64,000 bases of DNA from Rhabdonatronobacter sediminivivens (GCF_013415485.1 NZ_JACBXS010000003.1:1-64000); one strand, 5' to 3'. Positions 44,552-54,462 are shown, counted from the stretch's first letter. Made by a program: numbers and translations. The notes: generated by a model from the letters alone, not told the origin.

Positions 44552-44839
44552 TTATCCCGCCAGCTTGTCCATCTTCCTGGCCAGCTTCACGTCCAGCTCG
44601 GACAGTCCGTCCACATCATGGGTGGTCAGCGTGACCTTCACCGTCTTGAAGACATTGAACCATTCGGGGTGGTGATTCAGTTTCTCCGCCCAGATCGCGG
44701 CCTGTGCCATCCAGCCAAAGGCTTCGACAAAATTGGCGAAGGTATAGGTCTTTTCAATCGCCGCTCCATCATCGCGCAGCGTCCAGCCCTGGGACAGAAG
44801 CGGATCCAGCAAGCTCTGGTCGGTCAGTTTCTCGGTCAT
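44552..44839 (-). CDS. phhB: Pterin-4a-carbinolamine dehydratase
   Basis: Recycles tetrahydrobiopterin/pterin after aromatic hydroxylase turnover. 95 residues, typical; active-site motif [13 protein letters not shown] (His56, His57, Pro58) and [11 protein letters not shown] (His74). Overlaps the preceding acyltransferase gene stop by ATGA. No phenylalanine hydroxylase gene is nearby, so its role here is uncertain. Confidence 0.92.
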   Translation of the reverse strand: MTEKLTDQSLLDPLLSQGWTLRDDGAAIEKTYTFANFVEAFGWMAQAAIWAEKLNHHPEWFNVFKTVKVTLTTHDVDGLSELDVKLARKMDKLAG

Positions 44840-46035
44840 TGCGGTTCCTCCTGATGCTGCGGTCGGCCCGCGATCTTTCGGAACGGGCCCATATCGGCCA
44901 GCAGGTCGATTTCATGCTCCATGGCCGAACGCTCTTCCGACAGGTAGCGCGCCACGGCGTCGTGGAAACGGGGGTCGGGAAAATGGTGGAGGGAATGGAC
45001 CTTGCGCGGAAGGTATCCGCGCGCCAGCTTGTGCGAACCCTGCGCGCCCGCCTCAACCCGCGACATCCCGTTGCGCAGGGCGAAATCGATGCCGCGATAA
45101 TAGCAGAGTTCGAAATGCAGGCAGGGGTGATCCTCGATACAGCCCCAGTAGCGCCCGAACAGCGTATCCCGCCCGATGAAATGCAGGGCGCCAGCGACCC
45201 AGCGCCCGTTGTTGCGCGCCATGACCAGCAGGATATCGTCGCGCAGGCTGGCCTGTGCTGCAGCAAAGAAATCCCGTGTCAGATAGGGTCGGCCCCATTT
45301 TCGCGCACCTGTGTCCTGATAGAAGGTCCAGAACGCATCCCAGTGTTCAGGCTCAATGGCGTCGCCAGTCAGCTCATGGATGGTGCCGCCAAAATCTGCG
45401 GCGGTGGCGCGCTCCTTGCGGATGGCCTTGCGCTTGCGCGAAGACAGCGCGCCCAGGAAGCCGTCAAAATCACCAAACCCGGCATCCTGCCAGTGGAACT
45501 GCTCGGTTACCCGGTGCAGATACCCCTGATCCGCCCCCTTTCGCGCCTCTTCTTCGGTGCAGAAGGTCACATGCGCCGAAGACAGCCCGTTCTGCGCCGC
45601 CGCCCGCGAAAGCCCCTGCAGCATGACCCCCCCGGCATCGTCCTCCCGGTCCGGGACGACAAGGATCCTGCGCCCCGTTGCCGGGGTAAAGGGGACCGCG
45701 CATTGCAGTTTCGGATAATAGGACTGGCCCGCGCGCGTCCAGGCATCGGCAAAGGCATGGTCGAAGATATATTCGCCCTGGCTGTGATACTTGGCATAGA
45801 CCGGCGCCACACCGACGACCCGTGACCCGTCGCGCAGGACAAAGTGATGTGGATCCCAGCCGGAGCCGTCCCCCACGGAACCCGAATCCTCCAGTGCCTT
45901 CAGGAAACGGTGCGTGGTAAACGGGTCCGCCGGCCGCCCCATGGTCGCTTCGGGGCAGGCGCATGCGTCCCAGTCAGCCGCCGCGATGCGGTCGACACCA
46001 TTGATCGAGGTGAGTTGCAGCCCTGTATTCTGCAT
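44836..46035 (-). CDS. GNAT/FemAB-like acyltransferase
   Basis: 399 residues of the COG3146 (formerly DUF482) family, peptidoglycan-type FemAB-like GNAT proteins. Visible blocks: [20 protein letters not shown] and [34 protein letters not shown]. Start [10 protein letters not shown] at 46035; GGAGG lies about 12 bases up, a little far. Substrate unproven. Confidence 0.82.
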   Translation of the reverse strand: MQNTGLQLTSINGVDRIAAADWDACACPEATMGRPADPFTTHRFLKALEDSGSVGDGSGWDPHHFVLRDGSRVVGVAPVYAKYHSQGEYIFDHAFADAWTRAGQSYYPKLQCAVPFTPATGRRILVVPDREDDAGGVMLQGLSRAAAQNGLSSAHVTFCTEEEARKGADQGYLHRVTEQFHWQDAGFGDFDGFLGALSSRKRKAIRKERATAADFGGTIHELTGDAIEPEHWDAFWTFYQDTGARKWGRPYLTRDFFAAAQASLRDDILLVMARNNGRWVAGALHFIGRDTLFGRYWGCIEDHPCLHFELCYYRGIDFALRNGMSRVEAGAQGSHKLARGYLPRKVHSLHHFPDPRFHDAVARYLSEERSAMEHEIDLLADMGPFRKIAGRPQHQEEPQ

Positions 46036-46149
46036 GCCGCTGTATGCTCCTCCGAGGGAACAAGATGACCCCCGGAAGCGCGTTGGCAAGCTTCCGGGCG
46101 GAAAAATTCTGCACAGCGGTGCAGATTTCGCCGCCCGGGTTCAGATCGA

Positions 46150-46638
46150 TCAAAGTTTCTGCAGCATGGCTTCGCCACCTGAAAGTTCACACGTGCCCGG
46201 GGCTTCTTCCAGGTTCAGCACCTTCACCTCGCCATCTTCGACCAGCATCGCGTAGCGTCTGGACCGGCCGAAGAACCCCACTGGCGGGGCGTCAAACGCC
46301 ATGCCCAGCGACTTTGTAAAGGCGCCATCGGCATCGGCCAGCATCTTGATCCCCGCGGCTTCGCCCCCCGTGGCCTCGGCCCAGGCCTTCATGACGAAAT
46401 GATCATTGACCGAGATGCAGATGATATCCTCAACCCCCTTGGCGGCCAGGTCATCCTTGACGCGGATGAAGCTGGGCACATGGGCCGTGTGGCAGGTAGA
46501 CGAGAATGCCGCCGGAACCGCAAAGATGACAACCTTGCGGCCCTTGATCAGTTCTGACAGGTCCACCGTTTCAGGACCGTTATCGCCCATGCGGCCCAGC
46601 GTGGCCTGGGGAAGGGTATCTCCCGGCTTGATGCTCAT
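46150..46638 (-). CDS. Peroxiredoxin (Prx5-like)
   Basis: Thiol peroxidase, 162 residues. Peroxidatic Cys49 in VPAAFSSTCHTAHVP; a second Cys near the C-terminus (PGTCELSGGEA) may resolve it. Start MSIKPGDTLPQ (46638) with AGAGGA upstream. Stands alone, divergent from the ferredoxin reductase. Confidence 0.9.
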   Translation of the reverse strand: MSIKPGDTLPQATLGRMGDNGPETVDLSELIKGRKVVIFAVPAAFSSTCHTAHVPSFIRVKDDLAAKGVEDIICISVNDHFVMKAWAEATGGEAAGIKMLADADGAFTKSLGMAFDAPPVGFFGRSRRYAMLVEDGEVKVLNLEEAPGTCELSGGEAMLQKL

Positions 46639-46729
46639 GACTTTCCTCTTGTCTGGGGTGTGTATAAGTGTGGGCGACATATAGGCGGCGAAACCTTCGC
46701 GGCCAGATGCGAACACAGGAGCGGAACAG

Positions 46730-47935
46730 ATGGCCGGGATCGTCGTTGTAGGGGCCGGGCAGGCCGGGGCGGCGCTGGTGGCAAAGCTGCGGGCGCTGGG
46801 GCATGACGGGCCGCTGACCCTGATCGGTGCCGAACCTGTGCCGCCCTATCAACGGCCACCCCTGTCCAAGGCCTATCTGCTGGGCGAAATGGACATGGAA
46901 CGCCTGTTCCTGCGACCCGAGAGCTATTACACCGAACAGGGGATCACGCTGATCACCGATGCAGCCGTCACCGCGCTGGACCCTGCCCGGCGCCAGATCC
47001 GCATGGGCGATCAGACCCTGGACTATGAGCAACTGGCCCTGACCACCGGGGCCATTCCGCGGCGGCTTCCTGCGGCCATGGGCGGCGATCTGGCCGGGGT
47101 GCATACCGTGCGCACCCTGGCCGATGTGGACCGCATGGCGCCCGAATTCGTGGCCGGGCGGCGCATGGTGGTCATCGGCGGCGGGTATATCGGGCTTGAA
47201 GCCGCAGCGGTGGGCGCCAAACGCGGCCTGGCGGTTACCGTGATCGAAGCCGCACCGCGCATTCTGCAACGGGTCGCGGCGGCCGAGACCTCGGACTATA
47301 TGCGCCAACTGCACGCCGGGCAGGGGGTGACACTGCTTGAAGGCACGCCGCTGGAGCGCCTGGAGGGCAGGGATGGCCGGGACATCGCCGCGCATCTGGC
47401 CGATGGCCGGGTCATCGCTGCGGATTTCGTGGTTTGCGGGATCGGCATCACCCCGGATGATGCGCTGGCACAAGCGGCCGGGCTGACCATCGACAACGGC
47501 ATCGCCACCAACGCGCAGGGCCGAACAAGCGATCCCCATGTCTGGGCGGCGGGGGATTGCGCCTCTTTTCCCTGGCGCGGGGAACAGATGCGGCTGGAAA
47601 GCGTGCAGAATGCCATCGATCAGGCCGAATGCGTGGCCGCAAACATGCTGGGCGCCGACCAGCCCTATGACCCGGTGCCCTGGTTCTGGTCCGACCAGTA
47701 TGACATGAAGCTGCAGATCGCCGGGCTGGGCACGGGGCATGACCGGGTCATCGTGCGCGAGAGTGGCAGCGCCCGAAGCCACTGGTATTTCGGCGGCGGA
47801 ACATTCCTGGCTGTGGACGCCATGAATGATCCGCGCGCCTTCATGCTGGGCAAGCGCCTGCTGACCCAGCGCCGCAGCCCGGACCCGGCCCGGCTGGCCG
47901 ATCCGGCGGTTGACCTGAAGGACCTGCTGCGCTGA
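46730..47935 (+). CDS. FAD-dependent ferredoxin reductase-like oxidoreductase
   Basis: Putidaredoxin/rhodocoxin reductase family, transferring electrons from NADH to a [2Fe-2S] ferredoxin. 401 residues: FAD site VVVGAGQAGAALVAKL, NAD site VVIGGGYIGLEAAAVGAKRG, VWAAGDCASFPW and a C-terminal reductase domain. No ferredoxin or P450 gene is adjacent. Its stop shares one base with the rsmD start. Confidence 0.9.
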   Translation: MAGIVVVGAGQAGAALVAKLRALGHDGPLTLIGAEPVPPYQRPPLSKAYLLGEMDMERLFLRPESYYTEQGITLITDAAVTALDPARRQIRMGDQTLDYEQLALTTGAIPRRLPAAMGGDLAGVHTVRTLADVDRMAPEFVAGRRMVVIGGGYIGLEAAAVGAKRGLAVTVIEAAPRILQRVAAAETSDYMRQLHAGQGVTLLEGTPLERLEGRDGRDIAAHLADGRVIAADFVVCGIGITPDDALAQAAGLTIDNGIATNAQGRTSDPHVWAAGDCASFPWRGEQMRLESVQNAIDQAECVAANMLGADQPYDPVPWFWSDQYDMKLQIAGLGTGHDRVIVRESGSARSHWYFGGGTFLAVDAMNDPRAFMLGKRLLTQRRSPDPARLADPAVDLKDLLR

Positions 47936-48522
47936 TGCGGATTGTCGGCGGTCGGTTCCGTGGGCGCAAGCTGGCCGAAGTCGGCGCCGGGGATGCGGCG
48001 GCGCACCTGCGCCCCACCCCTGACCGGGTACGTGAGGCGCTGTTCAACATGCTTGGCTCCGGGCGGTTCGGGCGGGTGCTGGAGGGCGCACGCGTGCTGG
48101 ACCTGTTCGCAGGTACCGGCGCGCTGGGGTTCGAGGCGCTCTCGCGCGGGGCCGCGCATGTCACCTTTGTCGAAAACGGTGCCGCGGGTCGCGCCCTGAT
48201 CCGCGAGAACATCGACAAACTGCAGGCCATGGGGACAACGCGCCTGTTCCGGCGCGATGCCACCCGGCTGGGTGACAACCGCGGCGCGCCCTTCACCCTG
48301 GTCTTCATGGACCCACCCTATGGCCAGGGTCTGGGCGCACAGGCGCTGGGGTCGGCCACCAAGGGCGGCTGGCTGGCAACCGATGCGCTGGTCATCTGGG
48401 AAGAGGCCGCGCCCCAACCCGCGCCAACCGGATTTGTCATTGAGGATCAGAGGAAATATGGCGCAAGCCATATCACTCTGATGCGGCAGAAACCGGCATC
48501 GGAGATGGACAGCTCGGCCTGA
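47935..48522 (+). CDS. rsmD: 16S rRNA (guanine-966-N2)-methyltransferase
   Basis: 195 residues. SAM-binding loop LDLFAGTGALGFEALSRGA and catalytic motif DPPYG (126-130). Starts MRIVGGRFRGRKLAEV with the TGATG overlap described for the reductase. Confidence 0.95.
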   Translation: MRIVGGRFRGRKLAEVGAGDAAAHLRPTPDRVREALFNMLGSGRFGRVLEGARVLDLFAGTGALGFEALSRGAAHVTFVENGAAGRALIRENIDKLQAMGTTRLFRRDATRLGDNRGAPFTLVFMDPPYGQGLGAQALGSATKGGWLATDALVIWEEAAPQPAPTGFVIEDQRKYGASHITLMRQKPASEMDSSA

Positions 48523-48530
48523 ATGACTTC

Positions 48531-48604
48531 CCGCCCTGTGCCCCAGCACAGGGCGGCGCCCACGAGGCGCGTGGGTGGGCGGGTGGGACGCGGCTCGTGG
48601 GCGC
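48531..48604. repeat. Intergenic hairpin element E (tandem hairpins, G4 loop)
   Basis: First stem CCGCCCTGTGC/GCACAGGGCGG (48531-48556, loop CCCA). Second stem GCGCCCACGAG/CTCGTGGGCGC (48556-48566 and 48594-48604) encloses GGGTGGGCGGGTGGG (48573-48587). Between convergent rsmD and dnaQ. Confidence 0.88.
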
Positions 48605-48640
48605 TGCTGCGTCATGCACCAGGGGCGCGCGGGATCAAGG

Positions 48641-49345
48641 TCAGTGCTTTGACAGATACCGGGTCCACAGGGCGTTTTCCCCCAGATTGGCCACAAAGGC
48701 CGCATGGGCGTCACGTTCCGCGGCTGTCAGCCGGGGCGGCAGTGGCTTCGGACGCGGCTTCGGGCGCCATCCGGCGTTTTCGGCCGCCCGGCTCTGGTGT
48801 TGGGATGGACCAGAGAGCGCGAAATCCGGCTGACGGCCGCCGATCAGCTCCAGATACACCTCGGCCAGGATCTCGCTGTCCAGCAGCGCCCCATGCTTTT
48901 CCCGGGCGCTGTTGTCGATCCCGAAGCGCCGGCACAGCGCATCGAGCGAGGCCGGTGCGCCCGGGTAGCGCCGCCGCGCCATGTCCAACGTATCCACCGC
49001 CTGCCGGTCGGGCAGGGGATCACGGCCCAGCCAGCGCAATTCGGCATTGATGAAACGCATGTCAAAAGCTGCATTGTGGATCACCAGCCGGGCATCGCCG
49101 ACAAACTCCAGAAACTCGGCCACGATCTGCGCGAATACCGGCTGACCGGCCAGAAACTCATCTCCCAGGCCATGAACCTCGAACGCCTCGACCGGCATGG
49201 AGCGTTCCGGATTGATGTATTGATGATAGGTCCGGCCGGTGGGCATGTGGTTGATCAGCTCAACTGCGCCGATCTCAACGATACGATGCCCCTCCTGCGG
49301 GTCCAGGCCTGTGGTTTCCGTATCCATGACCAGTTCGCGCATCAT
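48641..49345 (-). CDS. dnaQ: DNA polymerase III epsilon subunit
   Basis: 3'-5' proofreading exonuclease, 234 residues. ExoI VMDTETTGLD (Asp8, Glu10), ExoII HNAAFDMRF, ExoIII KHGALLDSEILAEVY, and a C-terminal polymerase-binding tail. Last gene of maf-aroE-coaE-dnaQ, all coupled by ATGA overlaps. Confidence 0.96.
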   Translation of the reverse strand: MMRELVMDTETTGLDPQEGHRIVEIGAVELINHMPTGRTYHQYINPERSMPVEAFEVHGLGDEFLAGQPVFAQIVAEFLEFVGDARLVIHNAAFDMRFINAELRWLGRDPLPDRQAVDTLDMARRRYPGAPASLDALCRRFGIDNSAREKHGALLDSEILAEVYLELIGGRQPDFALSGPSQHQSRAAENAGWRPKPRPKPLPPRLTAAERDAHAAFVANLGENALWTRYLSKH

Positions 49346-49941
49346 TCCTCCGGTATCAGGCGCTGGATCAGGGCGCGCACATCGGCGCGGGTCTGATCCA
49401 GGGTTCGGGTTTCGATGACATGTGTGGCACGGGCGCGCTTTTCTGCGTCCGGCATCTGGCGGGCCAGAATGCTGTCCAGCTGAACCCGGGTCATGCCGGG
49501 GCGGGCCAGCACGCGCTCCTGCTGCACTTCAGGCGAGGCTGTGACAACAAGTGTCTGGTCACAACCTGCATCTGCACCTGTCTCGAACAGAAGTGGAATA
49601 TCCAATATAACCAAGGACTTGCCATCCTCACGCGCCTTGCATATGAACGCGGCACGGTCCCGGGCAACCAGCGGGTGCACCGCTTTTTCCAGACGTGCCA
49701 GGGCAGTGTCATCCGATGCGATCCAGTGCTTGAGGGCGCCGCGGTCGATCCCGCCATCGTCCAGCGCATCCGGGCAGAGCGCCGCAACAGCCGCAACTGC
49801 GGCCCCCCCGGGGGCATAGAGGCGGTGCACGGCAGCATCGGCATCCCAGACCGGAATACCCTCCGCAGCGAACATGGCGGCTGTGGTGGATTTGCCCATA
49901 CCGATGGAGCCGGTCAGCCCCAGGATCAGCGGCCGCGTCAT
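49342..49941 (-). CDS. coaE: Dephospho-CoA kinase
   Basis: Last step of CoA synthesis. 199 residues; P-loop GLTGSIGMGKST (9-20), WDADAAVHRLY and VILDIPLLFETG. Operon member by ATGA on both sides. Confidence 0.96.
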   Translation of the reverse strand: MTRPLILGLTGSIGMGKSTTAAMFAAEGIPVWDADAAVHRLYAPGGAAVAAVAALCPDALDDGGIDRGALKHWIASDDTALARLEKAVHPLVARDRAAFICKAREDGKSLVILDIPLLFETGADAGCDQTLVVTASPEVQQERVLARPGMTRVQLDSILARQMPDAEKRARATHVIETRTLDQTRADVRALIQRLIPEE

Positions 49942-50765
49942 CCTGCCAGCACCGCCGCGCGAAGTTCATCGGTCACGCTGGGGCGTTGGCCGAACCAGCG
50001 CTCGAACCCCGGCACGGCCTGGTGCAGCAACATGCCCAGGCCGTCAACGGTGCGGCACCCACGGGCGCGCGCTATCTGCAGAAGCGGCGTTTCAAGCGGA
50101 GAATACACGATATCGGTGACAAGGGCTTGGGGATTGAGCGCATCGGGTCGCAGGTCAAGCGGGCTCTGACCCTGCATGCCAAGCGAGGTTGTGTTGACCA
50201 GCAACGCCGCATCCCCTGCAGCGACAGCCTTGTCAGCCCAGTCAACCACGGTCACGGGGGCGCCGAATTCCCGTGCCAGCGCCTGCGCGCGGGTCAATGT
50301 GCGGTTGCAAAGACGGATCTCGGGCACCCCAGCATCCTGCAGGGCAACGACCACTGCGCGCGAAGCGCCACCCGCGCCCAACACCAGCGCCGGCCCTGCC
50401 GCAGGGTCCCAGCCCGGTGCGCCCTGTCGCAGATTTTCCATGAAACCTTCGCCGTCGGTATTGTCGGCGTGAAATCCACCCGTGCCGAAGGTCAGCGTGT
50501 TGGCCGCGCCGATGCGCCGGGCACGGGCCGAAACCTCGGCGGCCAGCGGCAGCACAGCTTCCTTGTGCGGGATGGTGACGTTGACCCCCCGAAACCCCAT
50601 GCGAGGCAGGGTGGCAAGGCAGGTTGTCAGATCCTCGGCGGCGATGTCCAGCGGGACGTAATGCCCGCGGATCCCCAGGACACGAAGCCAATGCCCGTGC
50701 AGAAGCGGTGACTTGCTGTGGCCAATGGGCGCGCCGATCACCCCGGCCAGGGGAACAGTTGTCAT
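49938..50765 (-). CDS. aroE: Shikimate dehydrogenase
   Basis: NADPH-dependent reduction of dehydroshikimate in the aromatic pathway. 275 residues. Catalytic Lys68 (VNVTIPHKEA) and Asp104 (DNTDGEGF), NADPH loop VLGAGGASRAVV. Operon member. Confidence 0.96.
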   Translation of the reverse strand: MTTVPLAGVIGAPIGHSKSPLLHGHWLRVLGIRGHYVPLDIAAEDLTTCLATLPRMGFRGVNVTIPHKEAVLPLAAEVSARARRIGAANTLTFGTGGFHADNTDGEGFMENLRQGAPGWDPAAGPALVLGAGGASRAVVVALQDAGVPEIRLCNRTLTRAQALAREFGAPVTVVDWADKAVAAGDAALLVNTTSLGMQGQSPLDLRPDALNPQALVTDIVYSPLETPLLQIARARGCRTVDGLGMLLHQAVPGFERWFGQRPSVTDELRAAVLAG

Positions 50766-51358
50766 ATGGGCAGATCCTGTCTCTGGACAAGAAAGTTCAG
50801 AAGTTCCATGAGCGGCAGCCCGAGAATGGTGAAGTGGTCACTCGTTACGCGTGCGAACAGGCGAACGCCCTCGGCCTCGATCTGGTAGCCACCCGCGCAA
50901 TGGCGGATTTCGGACCAGTTCCGGTCAATATAGCCGCGCAACCAGGCATCCGACAGGTCATGCATCTGAAGATGCGCAACACCGACATGACGCCAGATCG
51001 GCACACCTTGCTGATAGAGCACCGCAGCGGAATACAGCTCATGGCTATGACCGCGCATCCGGCACAACTGTTCAAACAGCTGTTCGGGGTCCGGGGCCTT
51101 GGAGATGACAGTGCCGCCGAGGTCAGCCACCTGGTCACATCCGAGCACCAGATCCTCGGGGAAACGATTGGATATCTTGCGGGCCTTCGCCTCGGCCAGC
51201 GCATCGGCGAGGTCGCGCGGGGTGCACCCTTCATGGAGAAGCGAATCACGTAACGCAACTTCGTCGATACGCGCGGGTTCAGCGACACTCTGGAGCCCTG
51301 CGGCCTGCAACATGGCATGTCGCGCGGCGGAAGAAGAAGCGAGGATGATCCGTTTCAT
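50762..51358 (-). CDS. maf: Maf nucleotide pyrophosphatase
   Basis: Nucleoside-triphosphate pyrophosphatase that removes modified nucleotides. 198 residues; N-terminal IILASSSAARHAMLQAAGL and CDQVADLGGTVISKAP. Start MKRIILASSS at 51358 (weak ribosome site; a longer frame to 51481 has no support). First gene of the leftward operon reading away from the origin. Confidence 0.92.
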   Translation of the reverse strand: MKRIILASSSAARHAMLQAAGLQSVAEPARIDEVALRDSLLHEGCTPRDLADALAEAKARKISNRFPEDLVLGCDQVADLGGTVISKAPDPEQLFEQLCRMRGHSHELYSAAVLYQQGVPIWRHVGVAHLQMHDLSDAWLRGYIDRNWSEIRHCAGGYQIEAEGVRLFARVTSDHFTILGLPLMELLNFLVQRQDLPI

Positions 51359-51502
51359 GGGGATATCTATGTGGGGAATTCGATGTGGGGCAAGGGGAAA
51401 ACCCGGCGTCATCCACATGCGCGGCAAGGACGGCGGCAAGACTGCGCGGCTGTCCCGCCTCCGGCAGCTGTTTCTCCACAATGATGACTTGCGCCGGTGG
51501 TC

Positions 51503-51511
51503 TGTGGATAA
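51503..51511 (-). promoter_or_regulatory. DnaA box (perfect)
   Basis: TGTGGATAA, i.e. TTATCCACA on the minus strand, the consensus DnaA box, inside the predicted origin. Confidence 0.75.
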
Positions 51512-51545
51512 CTCTGAGCAATGGCGAAGCGGCGCCCTGAAAGAG

Positions 51546-51598
51546 TCTGTATTATCTTATTAAGTATATGATTTTAAGTTTAAAAATCTTATTTTGTG
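51546..51598. other. A/T-rich unwinding region of the origin
   Basis: A run of mostly A and T (TTATCTTATTAAGTATATG, then TTTAAGTTTAAAAATCTTA) in an otherwise GC-rich sequence, flanked by the two perfect DnaA boxes. Expected of a DNA unwinding element. Confidence 0.65.
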
Positions 51599-51630
51599 CG
51601 CAGAAAGTCGCCACCAGACATGGGTTCGGC

Positions 51631-51639
51631 TGTGCATAA
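51631..51639 (-). promoter_or_regulatory. DnaA box (perfect)
   Basis: TGTGCATAA, i.e. TTATGCACA on the minus strand, matching TTATNCACA. On the far side of the A/T-rich run from the other box. Confidence 0.7.
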
Positions 51640-51875
51640 GGTTGTGGAGGGAAATATAATCCACTGTTCCACAGGCCCTACTACACTCTTCAGAGTCCTT
51701 TATCCAAGAATGAGATTATGAAGGGCAGCGGCATGATCGAACTCAGGGCCCGGCTCGATTGACTTCCAGGGTATCGTGGCTTAGGTACAGCTTGCCGGGG
51801 CGTCCGCTTCGGTCGTCTCATGCCCCCACACAAACTTTTTGTGCCATGCTTCGTCATGGCCGATGGACCATTCCC

Positions 51876-53147
51876 ATGACCGTAAGCCAGCTCAACCTTG
51901 CAGAACTCAAATCCCGTAGCCCGGCCGAACTTCTGGCTATGGCCGAAGAGCTGGAGATCGAGAACGCCTCGAGCATGCGCAAGGGCGAGATGATGTTCTC
52001 GATCCTCAAGGAACGGGCTGAAGAGGGTTGGGAGATCTTTGGCGACGGCGTGCTGGAGGTGTTGCAGGACGGATTCGGGTTCCTGCGGTCGCCCGAGGCG
52101 AACTATCTGTCCGGTCCTGATGACATCTATGTCTCGCCCGAGATGATCCGTCGGTTTTCACTGCGCACCGGGGATTCGGTTGAGGGCGTGATCCAGGCCC
52201 CGTCCGAAACCGAGCGGTATTTTGCGCTGACAAGGGCCACGAAGATCAACTTTGATGATCCGGAACGGTCACGCCACAAGGTTCACTTTGACAACCTGAC
52301 ACCGCTTTATCCGGATGAGCGGCTGAACATGGAACTGGCGGATCCGACCGTCAAGGACCGTTCGGCGCGGATCATCGACATTGTCTCGCCTCTGGGTAAG
52401 GGCCAGCGGGCACTGATCGTTGCACCGCCGCGCACCGGGAAAACCGTTCTTCTTCAGAATATTGCGAATTCTATCGAGAACAATCACCCGGAATGTTATC
52501 TGATTGTTCTTCTGATAGATGAGCGTCCCGAGGAAGTGACCGACATGCAGCGCAGCGTGAAGGGCGAGGTTATTGCCTCGACCTTTGACGAGCCGGCGAC
52601 ACGGCATGTGGCGGTTGCGGAAATGGTGATCGAAAAGGCCAAGCGCCTGGTGGAACACAAGCGTGATGTGGTCATCCTGCTGGATTCGATCACACGTCTG
52701 GGCCGGGCGTTCAACACCGTAGTGCCAAGCTCGGGCAAGGTGCTGACCGGGGGTGTGGACGCGAACGCCCTGCAGCGTCCCAAGCGGTTCTTTGGTGCCG
52801 CGCGCAACATCGAGGAAGGCGGGTCGCTGACGATTATCGCGACGGCGCTGATAGATACCGGAAGTCGCATGGACGAGGTGATCTTTGAGGAATTCAAGGG
52901 CACGGGCAACAGCGAGATCGTTCTGGACCGCAAGGTTGCGGATAAACGCGTCTTCCCGGCGATGGATATCCTGAAATCCGGCACCCGTAAGGAAGAGCTT
53001 CTGGTCGAAAAGTCGGATCTGCAGAAAACATTCGTGTTGCGCCGGATCCTGAACCCCATGGGGACGACCGATGCGATCGAATTCCTGATATCGAAGCTGA
53101 AGCAGACGAAGTCCAACAGCGAGTTTTTCGATTCGATGAATACCTGA
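51876..53147 (+). CDS. rho: Transcription termination factor Rho
   Basis: Hexameric RNA helicase that ends transcription. 423 residues: N-terminal helix bundle ([20 protein letters not shown]), RNA-binding cold-shock-like domain ([18 protein letters not shown]), ATPase with P-loop [13 protein letters not shown] and [14 protein letters not shown]. Start [11 protein letters not shown] at 51876. First gene of the rightward block: rho-mnmE-mnmG-rsmG-parA-parB. Confidence 0.97.
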   Translation: MTVSQLNLAELKSRSPAELLAMAEELEIENASSMRKGEMMFSILKERAEEGWEIFGDGVLEVLQDGFGFLRSPEANYLSGPDDIYVSPEMIRRFSLRTGDSVEGVIQAPSETERYFALTRATKINFDDPERSRHKVHFDNLTPLYPDERLNMELADPTVKDRSARIIDIVSPLGKGQRALIVAPPRTGKTVLLQNIANSIENNHPECYLIVLLIDERPEEVTDMQRSVKGEVIASTFDEPATRHVAVAEMVIEKAKRLVEHKRDVVILLDSITRLGRAFNTVVPSSGKVLTGGVDANALQRPKRFFGAARNIEEGGSLTIIATALIDTGSRMDEVIFEEFKGTGNSEIVLDRKVADKRVFPAMDILKSGTRKEELLVEKSDLQKTFVLRRILNPMGTTDAIEFLISKLKQTKSNSEFFDSMNT

Positions 53148-53172
53148 GGATGATGTCAGGCGAAGGGTCCGT

Positions 53173-54459
53173 ATGGATACGATCTATGCCTTGGCCACTG
53201 CGCGGGGGCGCGCCGGGGTCGCCGTAATCCGAGTATCCGGTCCTGCGGCCTGGGACGCTGCAACTACACTCGCCGGGACGGGATTGATGCCAAGGGTGCC
53301 CAGCCTGCGAAAGCTGCGGGGCGCATGTGGCTCGGTACTGGATACCGGCCTGGTGCTGTTGTTCGAAGACGGGGCGAGCTTTACCGGAGAACGGGTTGCC
53401 GAACTGATGATCCATGGCAGTCCTGCGGGAGTGGCAGCTGTCGAAGGAGAGCTGGGGCGCATGCCTGGTCTGCGCCATGCTGAGGCCGGGGAGTTCACCC
53501 GGCGTGCGCTGGCAGACGGTCGCCTTGATCTGGTGCAGGTCGAAGCTTTGGCGGATCTTGTTGATTCTGATACAGAATTTCAGCGTAAACAGGCCATCCG
53601 CCTTCTTGAAGGCGCTGCAGGCAAGACGATCGGCCAATGGCGTGGAAAGCTGGTGCGTGCGCTTGCACTGCTTGAGGCTGGTATAGACTTTGCTGAAGAG
53701 CAACTGGGCGATTTCATGGGGGAAATCTCGGCCAATCTTGAGCAGGTCATTCGAGAAATCGATACGGAACTGGATGGGATGCGTGCCCGGGAGCGCATAC
53801 GCTCTGGGTTCGAGGTGGCGATTCTCGGGCCGGTGAATGCCGGGAAGTCGACACTGCTCAATGCCCTGGCGGGGCGTGAGGCTGCCATCACATCACATAT
53901 TGCCGGAACCACTCGCGATGTCATTGAAGTGCAGATGGACCTTGGCGGGTTTCCCGTGACCTTGCTGGATACGGCAGGTTTGCGTGACAGTGACGACGAG
54001 ATCGAGCAGATCGGTATCGCGCGGGCAAGACAGCGCGCCGATGACGCTGATATCAGAGTTATCCTTCTGGAGCATCGGGGGGCTGATCCCGCGGTGCCTC
54101 CTCGCGCTGATGATATTGTTATTGTTGGAAAAGCCGACATTCAGGCGGCTGGCTCTGGTGGGGTATCCGGTGTGACGGGCCAGGGGATCGATCTGCTGCT
54201 GCAGAGACTGGAAGACCGGTTGCAGGAGCGCGTGACTCCGGACGGGTTTGCTGTGCGGGCCCGCCATGAACAAGGGTTGAGAGCCGCGCGCGACCGCCTC
54301 GAAAAGGCCTTTGGCTGCGTCCAGGATGTTGATGGAATGGTGGAGTTGGCAGCTGCGGATATATCTGCGGCGGTTCACGCCCTTGATTCATTGATCGGGA
54401 AGGTCGATGTTGAAGATCTGCTGGATGATATCTTTGCCAGTTTTTGCATCGGCAAGTAG
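53173..54459 (+). CDS. mnmE: tRNA modification GTPase MnmE
   Basis: With MnmG makes the 5-carboxymethylaminomethyl modification of wobble U34. 428 residues, slightly short of the usual 450. N-terminal folate-binding domain, G domain with [11 protein letters not shown] (G1), GTTRDVIEV and [13 protein letters not shown], and C-terminal FCIGK (zinc/Cys end). Stop overlaps the mnmG ribosome-binding site. Confidence 0.96.
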   Translation: MDTIYALATARGRAGVAVIRVSGPAAWDAATTLAGTGLMPRVPSLRKLRGACGSVLDTGLVLLFEDGASFTGERVAELMIHGSPAGVAAVEGELGRMPGLRHAEAGEFTRRALADGRLDLVQVEALADLVDSDTEFQRKQAIRLLEGAAGKTIGQWRGKLVRALALLEAGIDFAEEQLGDFMGEISANLEQVIREIDTELDGMRARERIRSGFEVAILGPVNAGKSTLLNALAGREAAITSHIAGTTRDVIEVQMDLGGFPVTLLDTAGLRDSDDEIEQIGIARARQRADDADIRVILLEHRGADPAVPPRADDIVIVGKADIQAAGSGGVSGVTGQGIDLLLQRLEDRLQERVTPDGFAVRARHEQGLRAARDRLEKAFGCVQDVDGMVELAAADISAAVHALDSLIGKVDVEDLLDDIFASFCIGK

Positions 54460-54462
54460 GAG

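Larger units (their letters stand above)
51400..51750. other. Predicted chromosomal origin of replication (oriC)
   Basis: The 517-base gap between maf and rho has no gene. It holds an A/T-rich stretch of about 50 bases (51546-51598) and several DnaA-box-like 9-mers: TGTGGATAA (51503-51511) and TGTGCATAA (51631-51639) match TTATNCACA exactly on the minus strand; TCATCCACA (51409-51417) and TTCTCCACA (51472-51480) have one mismatch on the plus strand; TTATCCAAG (51700-51708) and TGTTCCACA (51665-51673) have two. Transcription diverges here and parAB with two parS sites lie to the right. Inferred, boundaries approximate. Confidence 0.75.

Noticed and set aside
51560..51592. TTAA pairs in the origin as CtrA sites.
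   Set aside because: Spacings are 2 and 10 bases instead of the required 7 between TTAA halves, so CtrA boxes are not supported.
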